64,000 nt of DNA from G963678445 sp963678445. Lineage in GTDB: Bacteria > Hydrogenedentota > Hydrogenedentia > Hydrogenedentales > G963678445. Position numbers and translations under genes: made by a program. Location of the stretch: positions 558,001-622,000 of the forward strand of contig OY782877.1 in the NCBI GenBank assembly GCA_963678445.1, read 5' to 3'. The notes under the pieces are model-generated. The model saw only the letters and a list, made by a program, of their open reading frames with translations. It was not told the DNA's origin and searched no databases. Of the stretch, positions 9,647 to 18,385 are shown piece by piece. Numbering within the stretch: position 1 is the stretch's first letter; every line of letters begins with the position of its first letter.

Positions 9647-10006
9647 TTAGCCGTTGCGACGTTTGGCTTTTACGCGGGCCGCTTTACCACTGCGTTCGCG
9701 CAAGTAGTAAAGTTTAGCGCGACGTACCCGCGCTTCACGGACCACATCGACTTTCGCCACGCGTGGCGAATGTAAGGGGAAAACGCGTTCGACGCCTTCA
9801 TTGTTGGCAACGCGACGTACCGTAAAGGTAGCATTCGGACCGTCACCACCGTTGCGGCCGATAACAACGCCTTCATAGACCTGGATACGTTCTTTTTCGC
9901 CTTCAACGATCCGGAAATGCACACGCACCGTGTCGCCGATGCCGAACGTGGGAACATTTTCCGGCGCTTTCATATATTTTCTGCTGACTTCATCTACCAA
10001 GTTCAC
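9647..10006 (-). CDS. rplS: 50S ribosomal protein L19
   Basis: A 119-residue protein of the expected length, placed at the 30S-50S interface. Recognisable segments are GDTVRVHFRIVEGEKERIQVYEGVVIGR, ATFTVRRVANNEGVERVFPLHSP and the C-terminal RRAKLYYLRERSGKAARVK. It is the last gene of the cluster ffh-rpsP-khpA-rimM-trmD-rplS, the common bacterial order, and is followed by a strong terminator. Confidence 0.98.
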   Translation of the reverse strand: MNLVDEVSRKYMKAPENVPTFGIGDTVRVHFRIVEGEKERIQVYEGVVIGRNGGDGPNATFTVRRVANNEGVERVFPLHSPRVAKVDVVREARVRRAKLYYLRERSGKAARVKAKRRNG

Positions 10007-10108
10007 GGTACCGTCTCCCTAAGTGGCCCGGGCCACGCCCAATATACATCCCACTTGGTTGTGCAGGAATTGTCCTGCCTACGCCAATATTTTATTCATT
10101 CGATTATG

Positions 10109-10846
10109 CTAATCCGAGGCCGACCGTTCCTGCTCAAGCTCTGCAAGCAAGGCGCGATCTTCGTCGGTCAATTCGGTCAATAAATCCGGACGGCGCATTT
10201 GGGTAACCCGCAGTGCCTCTTTGCGACGCCAGCGTGCGATTGCCGCATGATTGCCGCTAAGGAGTACCTGCGGCACTTCCATGCCGCAAAACGCCGGTGG
10301 CCGGGTGTATTGCGGTGCGCCCAGTATTCCTGTATAGAACGAGTCCGTTGCAACGGATTCCCACTTACCAATCACGCCGGGCAACATACGACTAAGCGCC
10401 TCAATCATGACCAATGCAGGTAGTTCTCCGCCACTAAGGACGTAGTCACCGATGGAAACCTCGTCGGTTATCAGCGACTGGGATACTCGTTCGTCCACGC
10501 CCTCATAGCGCGCACAGACCAAAACCAGGTCTTTTTCTTGTGCCAGCTCACGCACATAGCGCTGCGTGAGCGGACGCCCGCGGGGGGACATGAGTATCAC
10601 CCGTTCTAACGAATTCTTTCCTTTTAAACTGTCTGCAGCGGCAAACAACGGGCCGCATTGCATCACCATCCCCGCGCCTCCGCCGTAGGGTTCGTCATCG
10701 ACTGTACGATGCCGGTCCGTTGCAAAGTCACGGATATTGGTCAAACCGACTTCCAGCAAGCCTTTTTCGAGGGCCTTGCCCAGCAAGCTGGCCGAAAGTA
10801 CTCCGTCGAGGATTTCCGGAAAGAGTGTCAGTACATCAATACGCAT
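10109..10846 (-). CDS. trmD: tRNA (guanine-N1)-methyltransferase
   Basis: A 245-residue SPOUT-family enzyme that methylates G37 next to the anticodon using S-adenosylmethionine. The start MRIDVLTLFPEILDG and the loop DDEPYGGGAGMVMQ are diagnostic. The trefoil-knot cofactor segment VSIGDYVLSGGELPALVMIEAL and the R-C-A-R-Y-E-G-V-D-E-R-V motif are intact. It sits 13 nt downstream of rimM, consistent with one operon. Confidence 0.97.
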   Translation of the reverse strand: MRIDVLTLFPEILDGVLSASLLGKALEKGLLEVGLTNIRDFATDRHRTVDDEPYGGGAGMVMQCGPLFAAADSLKGKNSLERVILMSPRGRPLTQRYVRELAQEKDLVLVCARYEGVDERVSQSLITDEVSIGDYVLSGGELPALVMIEALSRMLPGVIGKWESVATDSFYTGILGAPQYTRPPAFCGMEVPQVLLSGNHAAIARWRRKEALRVTQMRRPDLLTELTDEDRALLAELEQERSASD

Positions 10847-10858
10847 CTCCGGATCATC

Positions 10859-11431
10859 CTACTCTTCTTCATCCACCACGTAGGCTGCGATATCACCTAC
10901 TTGTATCTGCGCAGTATCTACGTCGATGGACAGCACTATTTCTTTTATCAATGGCAGCAGCAGCTCGCCTCCTTGAGGCTTCTCCACGAGAATGGCGTGG
11001 TTTTCCGCTGTCGTATATACCGTGGTGACAACACCCAGCACCGATGCATTCGCATCTACAACCGTCATCCCTTCCAGGGCAGGCAAAGGCCATTCCGACT
11101 CTGGCGGCTCATGGCATTCTTCTGCGAGCAAGACGATATGCGCACCGCGCATATCGGTAATGCGGTCCCGTGGGGTTCCTGGCGTCAACGTTATCAACAC
11201 ATCCCGATCCGTTATCTTCACATGCGCCACTTTACAGCGCAGCATGCTTTGATTAGCGAAACGCACGCGCATCCACGTCAATGCCGTAAACTCATGTTCG
11301 TGTTCATTCCTGGCCTGAACACGAACCGTCCGGCGTACGGGGTGTATCGAACGGATACTGCCGATTTCTATCCAGGACGACGCATCGTCCGGGTGTCCAT
11401 CGCCGTTATTCGACGATCTCCAGGGTTGCAT
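10859..11431 (-). CDS. rimM: 16S rRNA processing / 30S maturation factor RimM
   Basis: A 190-residue protein with the N-terminal RimM beta-barrel (IEIGSIRSIHPVRRTVRVQ..., VKITDRDVLITLTPGTPRDRITDMRGAHIVL) and a C-terminal PRC barrel (VVDANASVLGVVTTVYTTAENHAILVE...LLPLIKEIV). It assists 30S head assembly by binding S19. The 5' end is atypical: the usual 'G-I-V-G-H-G-G-EV' loop is replaced by GSIRSIHPVRRTV, and the chosen ATG overlaps khpA by 26 nt. A later start is possible. Position between khpA and trmD supports the assignment. Confidence 0.9.
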   Translation of the reverse strand: MQPWRSSNNGDGHPDDASSWIEIGSIRSIHPVRRTVRVQARNEHEHEFTALTWMRVRFANQSMLRCKVAHVKITDRDVLITLTPGTPRDRITDMRGAHIVLLAEECHEPPESEWPLPALEGMTVVDANASVLGVVTTVYTTAENHAILVEKPQGGELLLPLIKEIVLSIDVDTAQIQVGDIAAYVVDEEE

Positions 11432-11636
11432 GAAGACTCGCTTTCGCCGCAGCGGAGTTCAGCAATGTACGCATCGCCTTAGCCGTACGTCCACTTTTAC
11501 CAATCACACGTCCCATATCGGTTTCGTGTACGCGCAATTTGAAATCATGTCCATCTTCGGACTCGATCAGTTGCACTTGAACATCTTCGGGATGCTCGAC
11601 CAATTTTTTCGCAATGAATTCGATGAGTTCTTTCAC
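11406..11636 (-). CDS. khpA: KH-domain RNA-binding protein (KhpA/YlqC family)
   Basis: A 76-residue single-KH protein with the RNA-binding loop VIGKSGRTAKAMRTLL. Length and place between rpsP and rimM are typical of KhpA, which acts with KhpB in RNA metabolism and cell-shape control in Firmicutes. The 3' end overlaps the proposed rimM start by 26 nt. Confidence 0.93.
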   Translation of the reverse strand: MKELIEFIAKKLVEHPEDVQVQLIESEDGHDFKLRVHETDMGRVIGKSGRTAKAMRTLLNSAAAKASLHATLEIVE

Positions 11637-11653
11637 AACTATACTTCCGATCT

Positions 11654-12067
11654 TTATTCGCCTTCTTCAGGCGTTTCTTCTGTGGCTTCTTCTGTTTCCG
11701 CGGAGGCTTCTTCGGGTGCTTTTTCACTAGGCGGCGGCGCAGAATTGAAGCCCTTGTCTTCCACGGCCTCATCTTTTACGACTGCGACACTTTCTTCCGG
11801 CACGGTGCCCTCATGAAAATGCTTCAGTACGCCCAATTTGCTCAATACGCTACGGGCTGTATCCGACATCGTCGCCCCTTTGTTCAGCCACGACAGCGCT
11901 TTGGCCACATCAACTTCGGATACCGGCTCAGGCCGTGCACACGGATGGTAAATGCCTAGTGTATCGATTTCTGGGCCGCGATCCCGAGAACGGGAATCTT
12001 GTACGACAATGCGATAGTACGGCTTGTGTGTGCGACCGCCACGCCTCATTCTGATTACTGTTGCCAT
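11654..12067 (-). CDS. rpsP: 30S ribosomal protein S16 with acidic C-terminal extension
   Basis: Residues 1-85 are a normal S16 (VIRMRRGGRTHKPYYRIVVQDSRSRDRGPEIDTLGIYHP). The protein runs to 137 residues; the last ~45 are a Glu/Ala/Pro-rich low-complexity tail (EKAPEEASAETEEATEETPEE). Such acidic tails on S16 occur in some phyla and are not needed for the fold. GAGGAAAACA lies before the ATG. Confidence 0.96.
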   Translation of the reverse strand: MATVIRMRRGGRTHKPYYRIVVQDSRSRDRGPEIDTLGIYHPCARPEPVSEVDVAKALSWLNKGATMSDTARSVLSKLGVLKHFHEGTVPEESVAVVKDEAVEDKGFNSAPPPSEKAPEEASAETEEATEETPEEGE

Positions 12068-12085
12068 TGTTTTCCTCTTTCGTTT

Positions 12086-13438
12086 CTAGAAGGGCAAAGA
12101 TCCCATCCCGCGGGACCCTTTGCCGCGTAGTCCTCGACCTTTCGCACCCTTCATCATCTGCTTCATCATCTTGCGCATCTTTTCAAAATCTTTAAGAAGC
12201 GCATTAACATCTTGAATAGTCGTGCCGCTACCTGCGGCGATACGGCGACGGCGACTGCCGTTAATCAACTTAGGATTGCGACGTTCCTTCAGCGTCATCG
12301 AATATATGATCGCCTCGGTATATTTCAACTCATCCTCGGCGCCGTCCAGCATATTTTGGGGCATCATTTTGCCCATACCGGGAATCTTTTTCAACATGTC
12401 GCCCATGTTGCCCATTTTCTTGACCTGCTGCATCTGCTGCAGAAAGTCTTCCAGATCCCAGTTCCCTTTGCGCGCCTTCTTCTGGAAGCGAACCGCCTTG
12501 TCCTGGTCCACCACCTCCTGCGCTTTTTCAACCAGCGAAACTACATCGCCCATACCCAAAATTTGGTCGGCCATGCGCTGGGGATAAAACGCCTCTAAGG
12601 CTTCCAGCTTTTCGCCTGTACCTACAAACTTAATGGGACAGCCGGTCACTTCAATCAAACTGATGGCAGCACCACCACGGGCATCACCATCCATCTGAGT
12701 CAGAATTACGCCTGTCAGCGGCAACGTTTCGTGAAACTGCTGCGCAGACTTGACCGCGTCCTGACCCGTCATTGAATTCGCTACGAACAAAATCTCGTGC
12801 GGCGTCACCTGATTGGCGATTTGTCGCACTTCACCCATCATCGCCGAATCCACATGCAAACGACCGGCAGTATCCAGAATAATCGTATCGCAGCCGCGCA
12901 TTTGCGCTTCGCCGCGCGCCATCAGACAGGTGTCTACCGGATTGGCGTTTTCACCCAAGCTGAAACACTCAACCCCGGCCTGTTTGGCCACAATTTCCAA
13001 CTGCTTAATCGCCGCAGGACGGTACACATCCGCCCCTACCAACAGCGGCTTTTGCCCTTTTTTCTTGAGCATAAGGGCCAATTTGCCCGCTGTAGTCGTT
13101 TTACCTTGTCCCTGCAACCCCACCATCATAATAATCGTCGGCGGCGTACCAGCGCGCTTCAAGCCCTCATGTTTGACACCCATGAGGCGGACCAGCTCGT
13201 CATGTACAATCTTGACGATCTGCTGACCCGGCTTGACGCTTTGTAAAACCTTTTGCCCTTCCGCCTCCGCCTGCACATCGTTAATGAATTTTTTGACAAC
13301 TTTGTAATTGACGTCCGCTTCCAGCAGGGCCATGCGGATCTGCTGCAAGCCATCCTTCATATTCTTTTCGGTCAGATGGCCCTGACCACGAATATTCTTA
13401 AAGGCGGAATCCAGCTTTTGTGTCAGTGTTTCAAACAT
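12086..13438 (-). CDS. ffh: Signal recognition particle protein Ffh
   Basis: A 450-residue SRP54-type GTPase that binds 4.5S RNA and hydrophobic signal sequences. The N domain is followed by the G domain with P-loop GLQGQGKTTTAGKLA, DTAGRLHVD, TQMDGDARGG and the GTGEKLE box. The C-terminal methionine-rich M domain (MGNMGDMLKKIPGMGKMMPQNML, MRKMMKQMMKGAKG) closes the protein. It is the first gene of the ribosomal/tRNA-modification cluster; about 170 nt separate it from the end of the flagellar operon. Confidence 0.98.
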   Translation of the reverse strand: MFETLTQKLDSAFKNIRGQGHLTEKNMKDGLQQIRMALLEADVNYKVVKKFINDVQAEAEGQKVLQSVKPGQQIVKIVHDELVRLMGVKHEGLKRAGTPPTIIMMVGLQGQGKTTTAGKLALMLKKKGQKPLLVGADVYRPAAIKQLEIVAKQAGVECFSLGENANPVDTCLMARGEAQMRGCDTIILDTAGRLHVDSAMMGEVRQIANQVTPHEILFVANSMTGQDAVKSAQQFHETLPLTGVILTQMDGDARGGAAISLIEVTGCPIKFVGTGEKLEALEAFYPQRMADQILGMGDVVSLVEKAQEVVDQDKAVRFQKKARKGNWDLEDFLQQMQQVKKMGNMGDMLKKIPGMGKMMPQNMLDGAEDELKYTEAIIYSMTLKERRNPKLINGSRRRRIAAGSGTTIQDVNALLKDFEKMRKMMKQMMKGAKGRGLRGKGSRGMGSLPF

Positions 13439-13608
13439 TATCGGTGTCTTGCTTTATTCTGGTTTTAAATTCTGCACTCGTTCACGATCTCTAAAACCGC
13501 TTTAGGCAGATCACACCCCGAACAGGTCGGTGAGTCTACCACAGAAAGAGATACAACTTCAATACTTATCCCAAGCTTTTCGGACACAGCCTCCTGAGGC
13601 GTAGACAG

Positions 13609-13908
13609 CTACGGCGAGGACTGGCGCATCTTTCGGTTGAGGCGGTAGACAAAGGCGAGTATTTCGGCGACTGCCTGGTATAATTCCGGTGGAATTTCAA
13701 CCCCTACCTCAAGTTGAGCAAGTACAGCACTTAAATCCGGATCGGGATGAACGGGTATATTGTGCTGCTGTGCCAAAGCAATTATTTTTTCAGCTAATAA
13801 ACGTTGCCCCTTTGCAACAATACGCGGCGCGGCTTCGGTTTCAGTGTCATAGCGCAACGCCACAGCGCGCTTAAAGGCACCCGGCTTTTTTTTCTGTTCA
13901 TCCTGCAT
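13609..13908 (-). CDS. FlhB C-terminal-like protein (YlqH/FhlB family)
   Basis: A 99-residue stand-alone version of the cytoplasmic domain of the flagellar export-switch protein FlhB. It matches AVALRYD...APRIVAKGQRLLAEKIIALAQQHNIPVHPDPDLSAVLAQLEVGVEIPPELYQAVAEILAFVY. The NPTH autocleavage site of true FlhB is absent. Homologues (FhlB/YlqH) are often encoded beside fliK, as here. It is the last gene of the flagellar operon. Confidence 0.9.
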   Translation of the reverse strand: MQDEQKKKPGAFKRAVALRYDTETEAAPRIVAKGQRLLAEKIIALAQQHNIPVHPDPDLSAVLAQLEVGVEIPPELYQAVAEILAFVYRLNRKMRQSSP

Positions 13909-14033
13909 AATTTACGTGGTAACTATCCCAAAATTTCTTATAAAAAGCAAATTCTTGTTGTCGTCATACGTAGTAAGGATACTGGCTGGCTGTTTGTGAC
14001 AGTGGTCAGCTGTTTTGTGTCGCGCAAAGTCTG

Positions 14034-15266
14034 TCATGCCTGCAGATTCACATTCTTAAATCGCTGCATCAGGCGCACGCATGCCTGCACCCGGTCGCCA
14101 TCCCACAGGGACACGCGGATGTGTGGTGTCACATACCCCACCTCTGCCAGCTCCTTCGAAAGCGCTTGCGCATTGCCCTCAAGCAACGCCACAATATCGG
14201 GCCGCGTGGCGCGAAAATGGCACTGGCACTGATTCTGGCTGACGTGAAAGGTAATCCAAAGGGGTCCCAGCCGGGTCAACGTGATATCCAGCACAACCGT
14301 TGCATTTTTCTTATCAAAACGCTGCTTGGAGGCGTGCCCGTCGGCGAAAAAATGCAGTTGGGCATCATAAAGTGCTTCTCCAGGCGGCAAAGGCAGTTCG
14401 AGAAAAAGGTACGGTTGTTCCTGATTACGCAAATTCTGCCACTGCCCCCCATCCAAACGTTCCGTAATACGTTGCACTACCTGATCGAAAGCGTTCTTTT
14501 TTTGTGCCTCTAAAAGGTACTGCTGAAAATCCTTGTCCTGCTGCAAACGAGCCAGCGTAATAAGGAGGCGTAATGCTGGAGGCAGCGTTGCTTCGTCCAG
14601 CATGGCCGTATCCGCAACTACTTTGGCCAGAAAGCCTTCCAGACTCTGCCCTTTTCCAAGCATGGCCAGCGCCTTGCGAAAGCTTTTTTCGTCACCCGTC
14701 TGAAACGCACCCAGACAATTCAACAAGAGGGTATAGGTGCCCGAATCCAACGCGCCTGCCGTATGGGCGTCTGCCAAAGTGAGGGCAAGCGATTGCAAAT
14801 CCGCGCCGGTCTTCCCCTGCTGGGTAAACAGGTTGAAAAGCTGGCGAATCACGGCACTTTCCTGCGGAAGCTGTCGGGGAAGTAACTGTAGGGCGTCCCG
14901 TTCCGAAAGGGCTCCTTCCAACATGTCCAGCACGGAGTTCAACATCGGCATGATTGAGGCCTGTCCAGACGTCGCGGACGAAGCTGGCGGAGCGGAAGAT
15001 TGTGGTTGGGGTGAAACACGTACCTGGAATTGCCCTGGCTTTTTGCCCTGAAGAATCTCCACCCAAACCGACTGCCCGGGGACCAAGGCCGCGGCGGATT
15101 GCGCATCAAGGGGGATGCGTAGGCCACTGAGCATTAAAAAAAGTTGCGGCGACCGTCCTTGTACAAGGGTAGAAACTCGTTGTCCCACATGCAGGTCGGC
15201 GGGAAGGAGCGCTCCATTCCCAGGGGAAAACGTGGTCGTAATAGGGATTGGGGCATTAGTAAACAT
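14034..15266 (-). CDS. fliK: Flagellar hook-length control protein, FliK-like
   Basis: A 410-residue protein with a variable, alanine/glutamine-rich N-terminal and central region. The C-terminal Flg_hook-type domain is clear: PYLFLELPLPPGEALYDAQLHFF, ATVVLDITLTRLGPLWITFHV and HIRVSL. FliK acts as a molecular ruler and triggers FlhB to switch substrate from hook to filament proteins. The neighbouring flhB-like gene supports this. The assignment rests on the C-terminal domain and context because the rest is poorly conserved. Confidence 0.8.
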   Translation of the reverse strand: MFTNAPIPITTTFSPGNGALLPADLHVGQRVSTLVQGRSPQLFLMLSGLRIPLDAQSAAALVPGQSVWVEILQGKKPGQFQVRVSPQPQSSAPPASSATSGQASIMPMLNSVLDMLEGALSERDALQLLPRQLPQESAVIRQLFNLFTQQGKTGADLQSLALTLADAHTAGALDSGTYTLLLNCLGAFQTGDEKSFRKALAMLGKGQSLEGFLAKVVADTAMLDEATLPPALRLLITLARLQQDKDFQQYLLEAQKKNAFDQVVQRITERLDGGQWQNLRNQEQPYLFLELPLPPGEALYDAQLHFFADGHASKQRFDKKNATVVLDITLTRLGPLWITFHVSQNQCQCHFRATRPDIVALLEGNAQALSKELAEVGYVTPHIRVSLWDGDRVQACVRLMQRFKNVNLQA

Positions 15267-15290
15267 AAACGGAATAGCTTTCCGAACACC

Positions 15291-16241
15291 TCATTTTTTC
15301 TTCTGTCTGCCCAGACTGAGCATGAGGCGAACTTCGCCTTTTCCGATGCCCAGCTCCCGGGCAATCTCGGGCACGGCCATGCCCGCTTCATTATAAGCAA
15401 TCACGCGTTTTTGTAACGGGGCCATCGGATTGATCTTTTCTTCTTTGCTCGCCGTGTCTTGTGCCGACACACGCGCCCCACTTCCTTTGTCCGCTGTTGT
15501 CCCCTGTGCCCCCTGCTCGGTAATCACCGAAGCAGTCCCTTGTTCCATTGCTGGCTCCATATCCAACAAAGTACGAAAGGCATCTCTGCTTTTCAGTACC
15601 TCCTCCTGTGTCTCTATCGGCGCATCCCCGTCATCTTCCTTCTCCTCCTCCGCTATCGCCAGCGAAGTTTCCAGCGGCTCTTCAGCGCTGGCAGGGGTGT
15701 CTTTGTTCAACTCGGACCAGAATTGTGTAAGTGGCGACTGGGCAAGTGGCGAGGCTTGCTGCTGCGGTTGCTCTACCGGCATCGCTGCTTCGTCGGAATC
15801 GCTACGCAGCGACGGACCGAAGTGCTCCTCTTGCGGCAGCATCTCCTCCTTCTCCGGCGCATCCTGCAAATAGATTATCTGGCGTTGCAAACTGCGCAAC
15901 TGTTCCTGGGCTTCATCCAACTGTTCCCGCAAGACCTGTTGTTGCTCATACAGCTGCTCATTACGCTCTACCCCCTGCGCAAGAACCTGTTGCACCAGGG
16001 CCATTTTTTTGTCCAGTTCCGCATTAAACTCCCGCGCCAATGATTTTTGCTGCCCGATAATATCCCGCATCGTCTGAAAAAGAATCATCATGTCAGCGAT
16101 GTCGGTTTTGGTTTGCTTCAGGCGCGTACGTTCCTTTTTTTCATTGCGACGGTAGAGAAAAATAAGCAAGACGAAACAGACGCTGGCGCAGATTCCAAGT
16201 CCGTATGCGCTGAACTGAAGTAGCGTGAATAACTGTCCCAT
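15291..16241 (-). CDS. Membrane-anchored coiled-coil protein with C-terminal helix-turn-helix (flagellar-operon protein)
   Basis: A 316-residue protein with one N-terminal transmembrane helix (ICASVCFVLLIFLY), a coiled coil at about residues 30-130 (EQQQVLREQLDEAQEQLRSLQRQ) and an acidic, low-complexity middle. It ends in a DUF2802/DUF6115-like segment: VIAYNEAGMAVPEIARELGIGKGEVRLMLSL. Proteins with this layout are regularly found in flagellar operons near fliK; no biochemical role is established. Its position between the small hypothetical gene and fliK supports a motility role. Confidence 0.75.
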   Translation of the reverse strand: MGQLFTLLQFSAYGLGICASVCFVLLIFLYRRNEKKERTRLKQTKTDIADMMILFQTMRDIIGQQKSLAREFNAELDKKMALVQQVLAQGVERNEQLYEQQQVLREQLDEAQEQLRSLQRQIIYLQDAPEKEEMLPQEEHFGPSLRSDSDEAAMPVEQPQQQASPLAQSPLTQFWSELNKDTPASAEEPLETSLAIAEEEKEDDGDAPIETQEEVLKSRDAFRTLLDMEPAMEQGTASVITEQGAQGTTADKGSGARVSAQDTASKEEKINPMAPLQKRVIAYNEAGMAVPEIARELGIGKGEVRLMLSLGRQKKK

Positions 16242-16331
16242 GAAACGTATCTTAACCCTTTACCAACCGAACGATCGAATGGACGCTGTCGTTTTCCCCA
16301 TAAAATGCGGGCATTTTTCAAACCCGTCTTG

Positions 16332-16676
16332 CTAAATCGTAATATCCAGTGAATGCTCATCTGGATCATCCGCCACCTCCGTATGTTCATCTGCCGTATA
16401 AAACGTGTGCAGATGCTTCTCCTTGTCTTTGTCTCCCCGTTTTTTGCGACGGCGTAAAAGATAGGGATTTTTGCGCGCCAATTCCTCGTCTACCTCAGCG
16501 CTCTTCTGGTTCATCTGCCGCACCTGCGTTTCAACATCTACCTGCTTATTGGCAGTTTCGGCGCTCTGACGGGCCTGCGCCGCCAGCGAAGCACGATCAG
16601 CAATTTGCTGTATGCGCTCCGCCGCTGTAATACGCATAATCTCCGTATTTGGATCGATGGGCTGCGGCATGCTCAC
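16332..16676 (-). CDS. Hypothetical flagellar-operon protein, 114 residues
   Basis: A charged, mostly helical protein without signal peptide or membrane segment. It contains a basic patch (LLRRRKKRGDKDKEK) followed by an acidic, histidine-containing tail. The 5' end overlaps the sigma-factor stop codon by a few bases, so it is co-translated with fliA/whiG. I recognise no domain, and the function is unknown. Confidence 0.7.
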   Translation of the reverse strand: MSMPQPIDPNTEIMRITAAERIQQIADRASLAAQARQSAETANKQVDVETQVRQMNQKSAEVDEELARKNPYLLRRRKKRGDKDKEKHLHTFYTADEHTEVADDPDEHSLDITI

Positions 16677-17437
16677 TCATCCTCTTGCATCACCTTCCGC
16701 AAACGTTTCATGGCCGCGCTGTGGATTTGACAGACGCGGGATTCGGAAACATCTAGTACAGCACCTATTTCTTTTAATGTCAATTCTTCATAGTAATATA
16801 AGTTTAACACTTTTTGCTGTTGATCGGGCAAACGCAAGATAGCGTGCACCAACTTTTCCTGACGCTCCACCTGCTGCGCCATCTGGCTGGGATTAGGAGC
16901 GGAGGCATTGCTCGTCACATCAATTTTCCGTCCCTCTGAGCTATCTTCATCATCTGAGGGCAGGTAATCATCCAGGGAAAGTATCTGCGCTGTCTGGACT
17001 TGTGCGATAGTTGTGTCGACATGATCTTCCGTAGTACCCAGCACGTCCGCAATCTCTGACACCGTTGGTTCCGAGCCTTTTTCATTGCGCAACTTTTGTT
17101 TTGCCTGGCCTACCTTGCGCGCCATCGTGCGTAAGGAACGTGGCGCCCAGTCCAACGAACGAATCTGATCGATAATCGCGCCACGGATACGTATCGAGGC
17201 ATATGTAGAGAATTTGATATCCTGCGTATGATCAAATTTCTCCACCGCATCCATCAGCCCCATAATACCCCAGCCTATCAAATCGTCCATTTCCACGCTC
17301 GAAGGCACATGGATGGCCATACGGCCAGCGATATACTTGACCACACGCATGTGATGCACGATTAAGTCATCACGCGCGGCACTGTCGCCGTGCTCTTTAT
17401 ACTCTATCCAAAGTTGTTTTTCGTTAAACGTACTCAA
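16673..17437 (-). CDS. fliA: FliA/WhiG-family RNA polymerase sigma factor (sigma-28)
   Basis: A 254-residue sigma factor with region 2 (VVKYIAGRMAIHVPSSVEMDDLIGWGIMGLMDAVEKFD, FSTYASIRIRGAIIDQIRSLDWAPRSLR), region 3 (NEKGSEPTVSEIADVLG) and region 4 (QQKVLNLYYYEELTLKEIGAVLDVSESRVCQIHS). It directs late flagellar transcription in motile bacteria. It overlaps fliN/Y by 4 nt and is followed immediately by two flagellar-operon genes. An anti-sigma FlgM gene is not in this window. Confidence 0.95.
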   Translation of the reverse strand: MSTFNEKQLWIEYKEHGDSAARDDLIVHHMRVVKYIAGRMAIHVPSSVEMDDLIGWGIMGLMDAVEKFDHTQDIKFSTYASIRIRGAIIDQIRSLDWAPRSLRTMARKVGQAKQKLRNEKGSEPTVSEIADVLGTTEDHVDTTIAQVQTAQILSLDDYLPSDDEDSSEGRKIDVTSNASAPNPSQMAQQVERQEKLVHAILRLPDQQQKVLNLYYYEELTLKEIGAVLDVSESRVCQIHSAAMKRLRKVMQEDE

Positions 17438-18375
17438 CGCAAGCTTTCTATCCGTTCACGGGTATTGATTATCTCAGTAATACGTAAACCAAACTTTTCA
17501 TCCACCACCACCACATCTCCCCGGGCAATAAGTTTCCCGTTTATCAATAACTCAATGGGATCATCTACCAGATGTCCCACCTCGACCACAGAACCTGGTC
17601 CCAAGTTGAGAATATCCATGATAGGCATCTCCACACGGCCAAGACGCGCGGTCGCTTCCAACTGAATATCGAGCACTAAATCCAGATTCGTCTCATTCAC
17701 CTCCTGCAACGCCCCTTGAGCACCGCCCTCCTCCGCCTGTGGTTCAAAACCACTCATGATATCACTCATTTCTTCCGGACTAAGCGCTGGTTCTACATTT
17801 ACACCATCGTCGGCAGCCCCAAGCAAGTCCTCTGGCGCCAACGCCGGCAAACTGGCGCTGAACACCACCACCGCCTCGCCGGAAAAGCCATCGCCACTGT
17901 CGAAATGAAACTGTGCGCCACCAGCATCCCCACCCAGCAAGGCCAAAAGATCCGCAGCGGCAGCCGCCCCCGTATCGATCACCTCCACACGCTCCAGCTG
18001 CTCCACCATCCGCCCAAAACGTTCCATCAGGTTGGTGACACCGCCGCCCAGGGCCGGTTCCGCCACTTCCTTCAGCATCTCCTTGTCCGCCTCATCCAAC
18101 GCCGCCTTCTGCGCTGGCTCCTCCTCCTGGATCAGCGCGGAAATACGCACGGCGTCGTCCAGGGAAAACAACAATGCCGCAGCGCCTAAATCATTTTCGA
18201 TAACACATTGCAGAAGCACAGGAAACTGTTCCAACCACGCTTCCAACTGCGCCTCTGCCAATGGTTCTACAGGCTGCGCCGTTTGTTGAAACGTGGCTGA
18301 AAGCATCGCATCAAAGACGTCAAAGGCGCCTTTGAGAAAGCCTTCCACCACAATTTTTGCAGCATCCATATTCAT
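17434..18375 (-). CDS. fliY: Flagellar motor switch protein FliN/FliY
   Basis: A 313-residue protein. The C-terminal ~80 residues are a FliN/SpoA domain (LDIQLEATARLGRVEMPIMDILNLGPGSVVEVGHLVDDPIELLINGKLIARGDVVVVDEKFGLRITEI). The N-terminal ~190 residues have a CheC-like pattern, as in the longer FliY form, with a short linker between. The product forms the C-ring with FliM and FliG and sets rotation direction. It lies 10 nt after fliM and overlaps the sigma gene. Confidence 0.93.
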   Translation of the reverse strand: MNMDAAKIVVEGFLKGAFDVFDAMLSATFQQTAQPVEPLAEAQLEAWLEQFPVLLQCVIENDLGAAALLFSLDDAVRISALIQEEEPAQKAALDEADKEMLKEVAEPALGGGVTNLMERFGRMVEQLERVEVIDTGAAAAADLLALLGGDAGGAQFHFDSGDGFSGEAVVVFSASLPALAPEDLLGAADDGVNVEPALSPEEMSDIMSGFEPQAEEGGAQGALQEVNETNLDLVLDIQLEATARLGRVEMPIMDILNLGPGSVVEVGHLVDDPIELLINGKLIARGDVVVVDEKFGLRITEIINTRERIESLR

Positions 18376-18385
18376 TCTGCTTGCG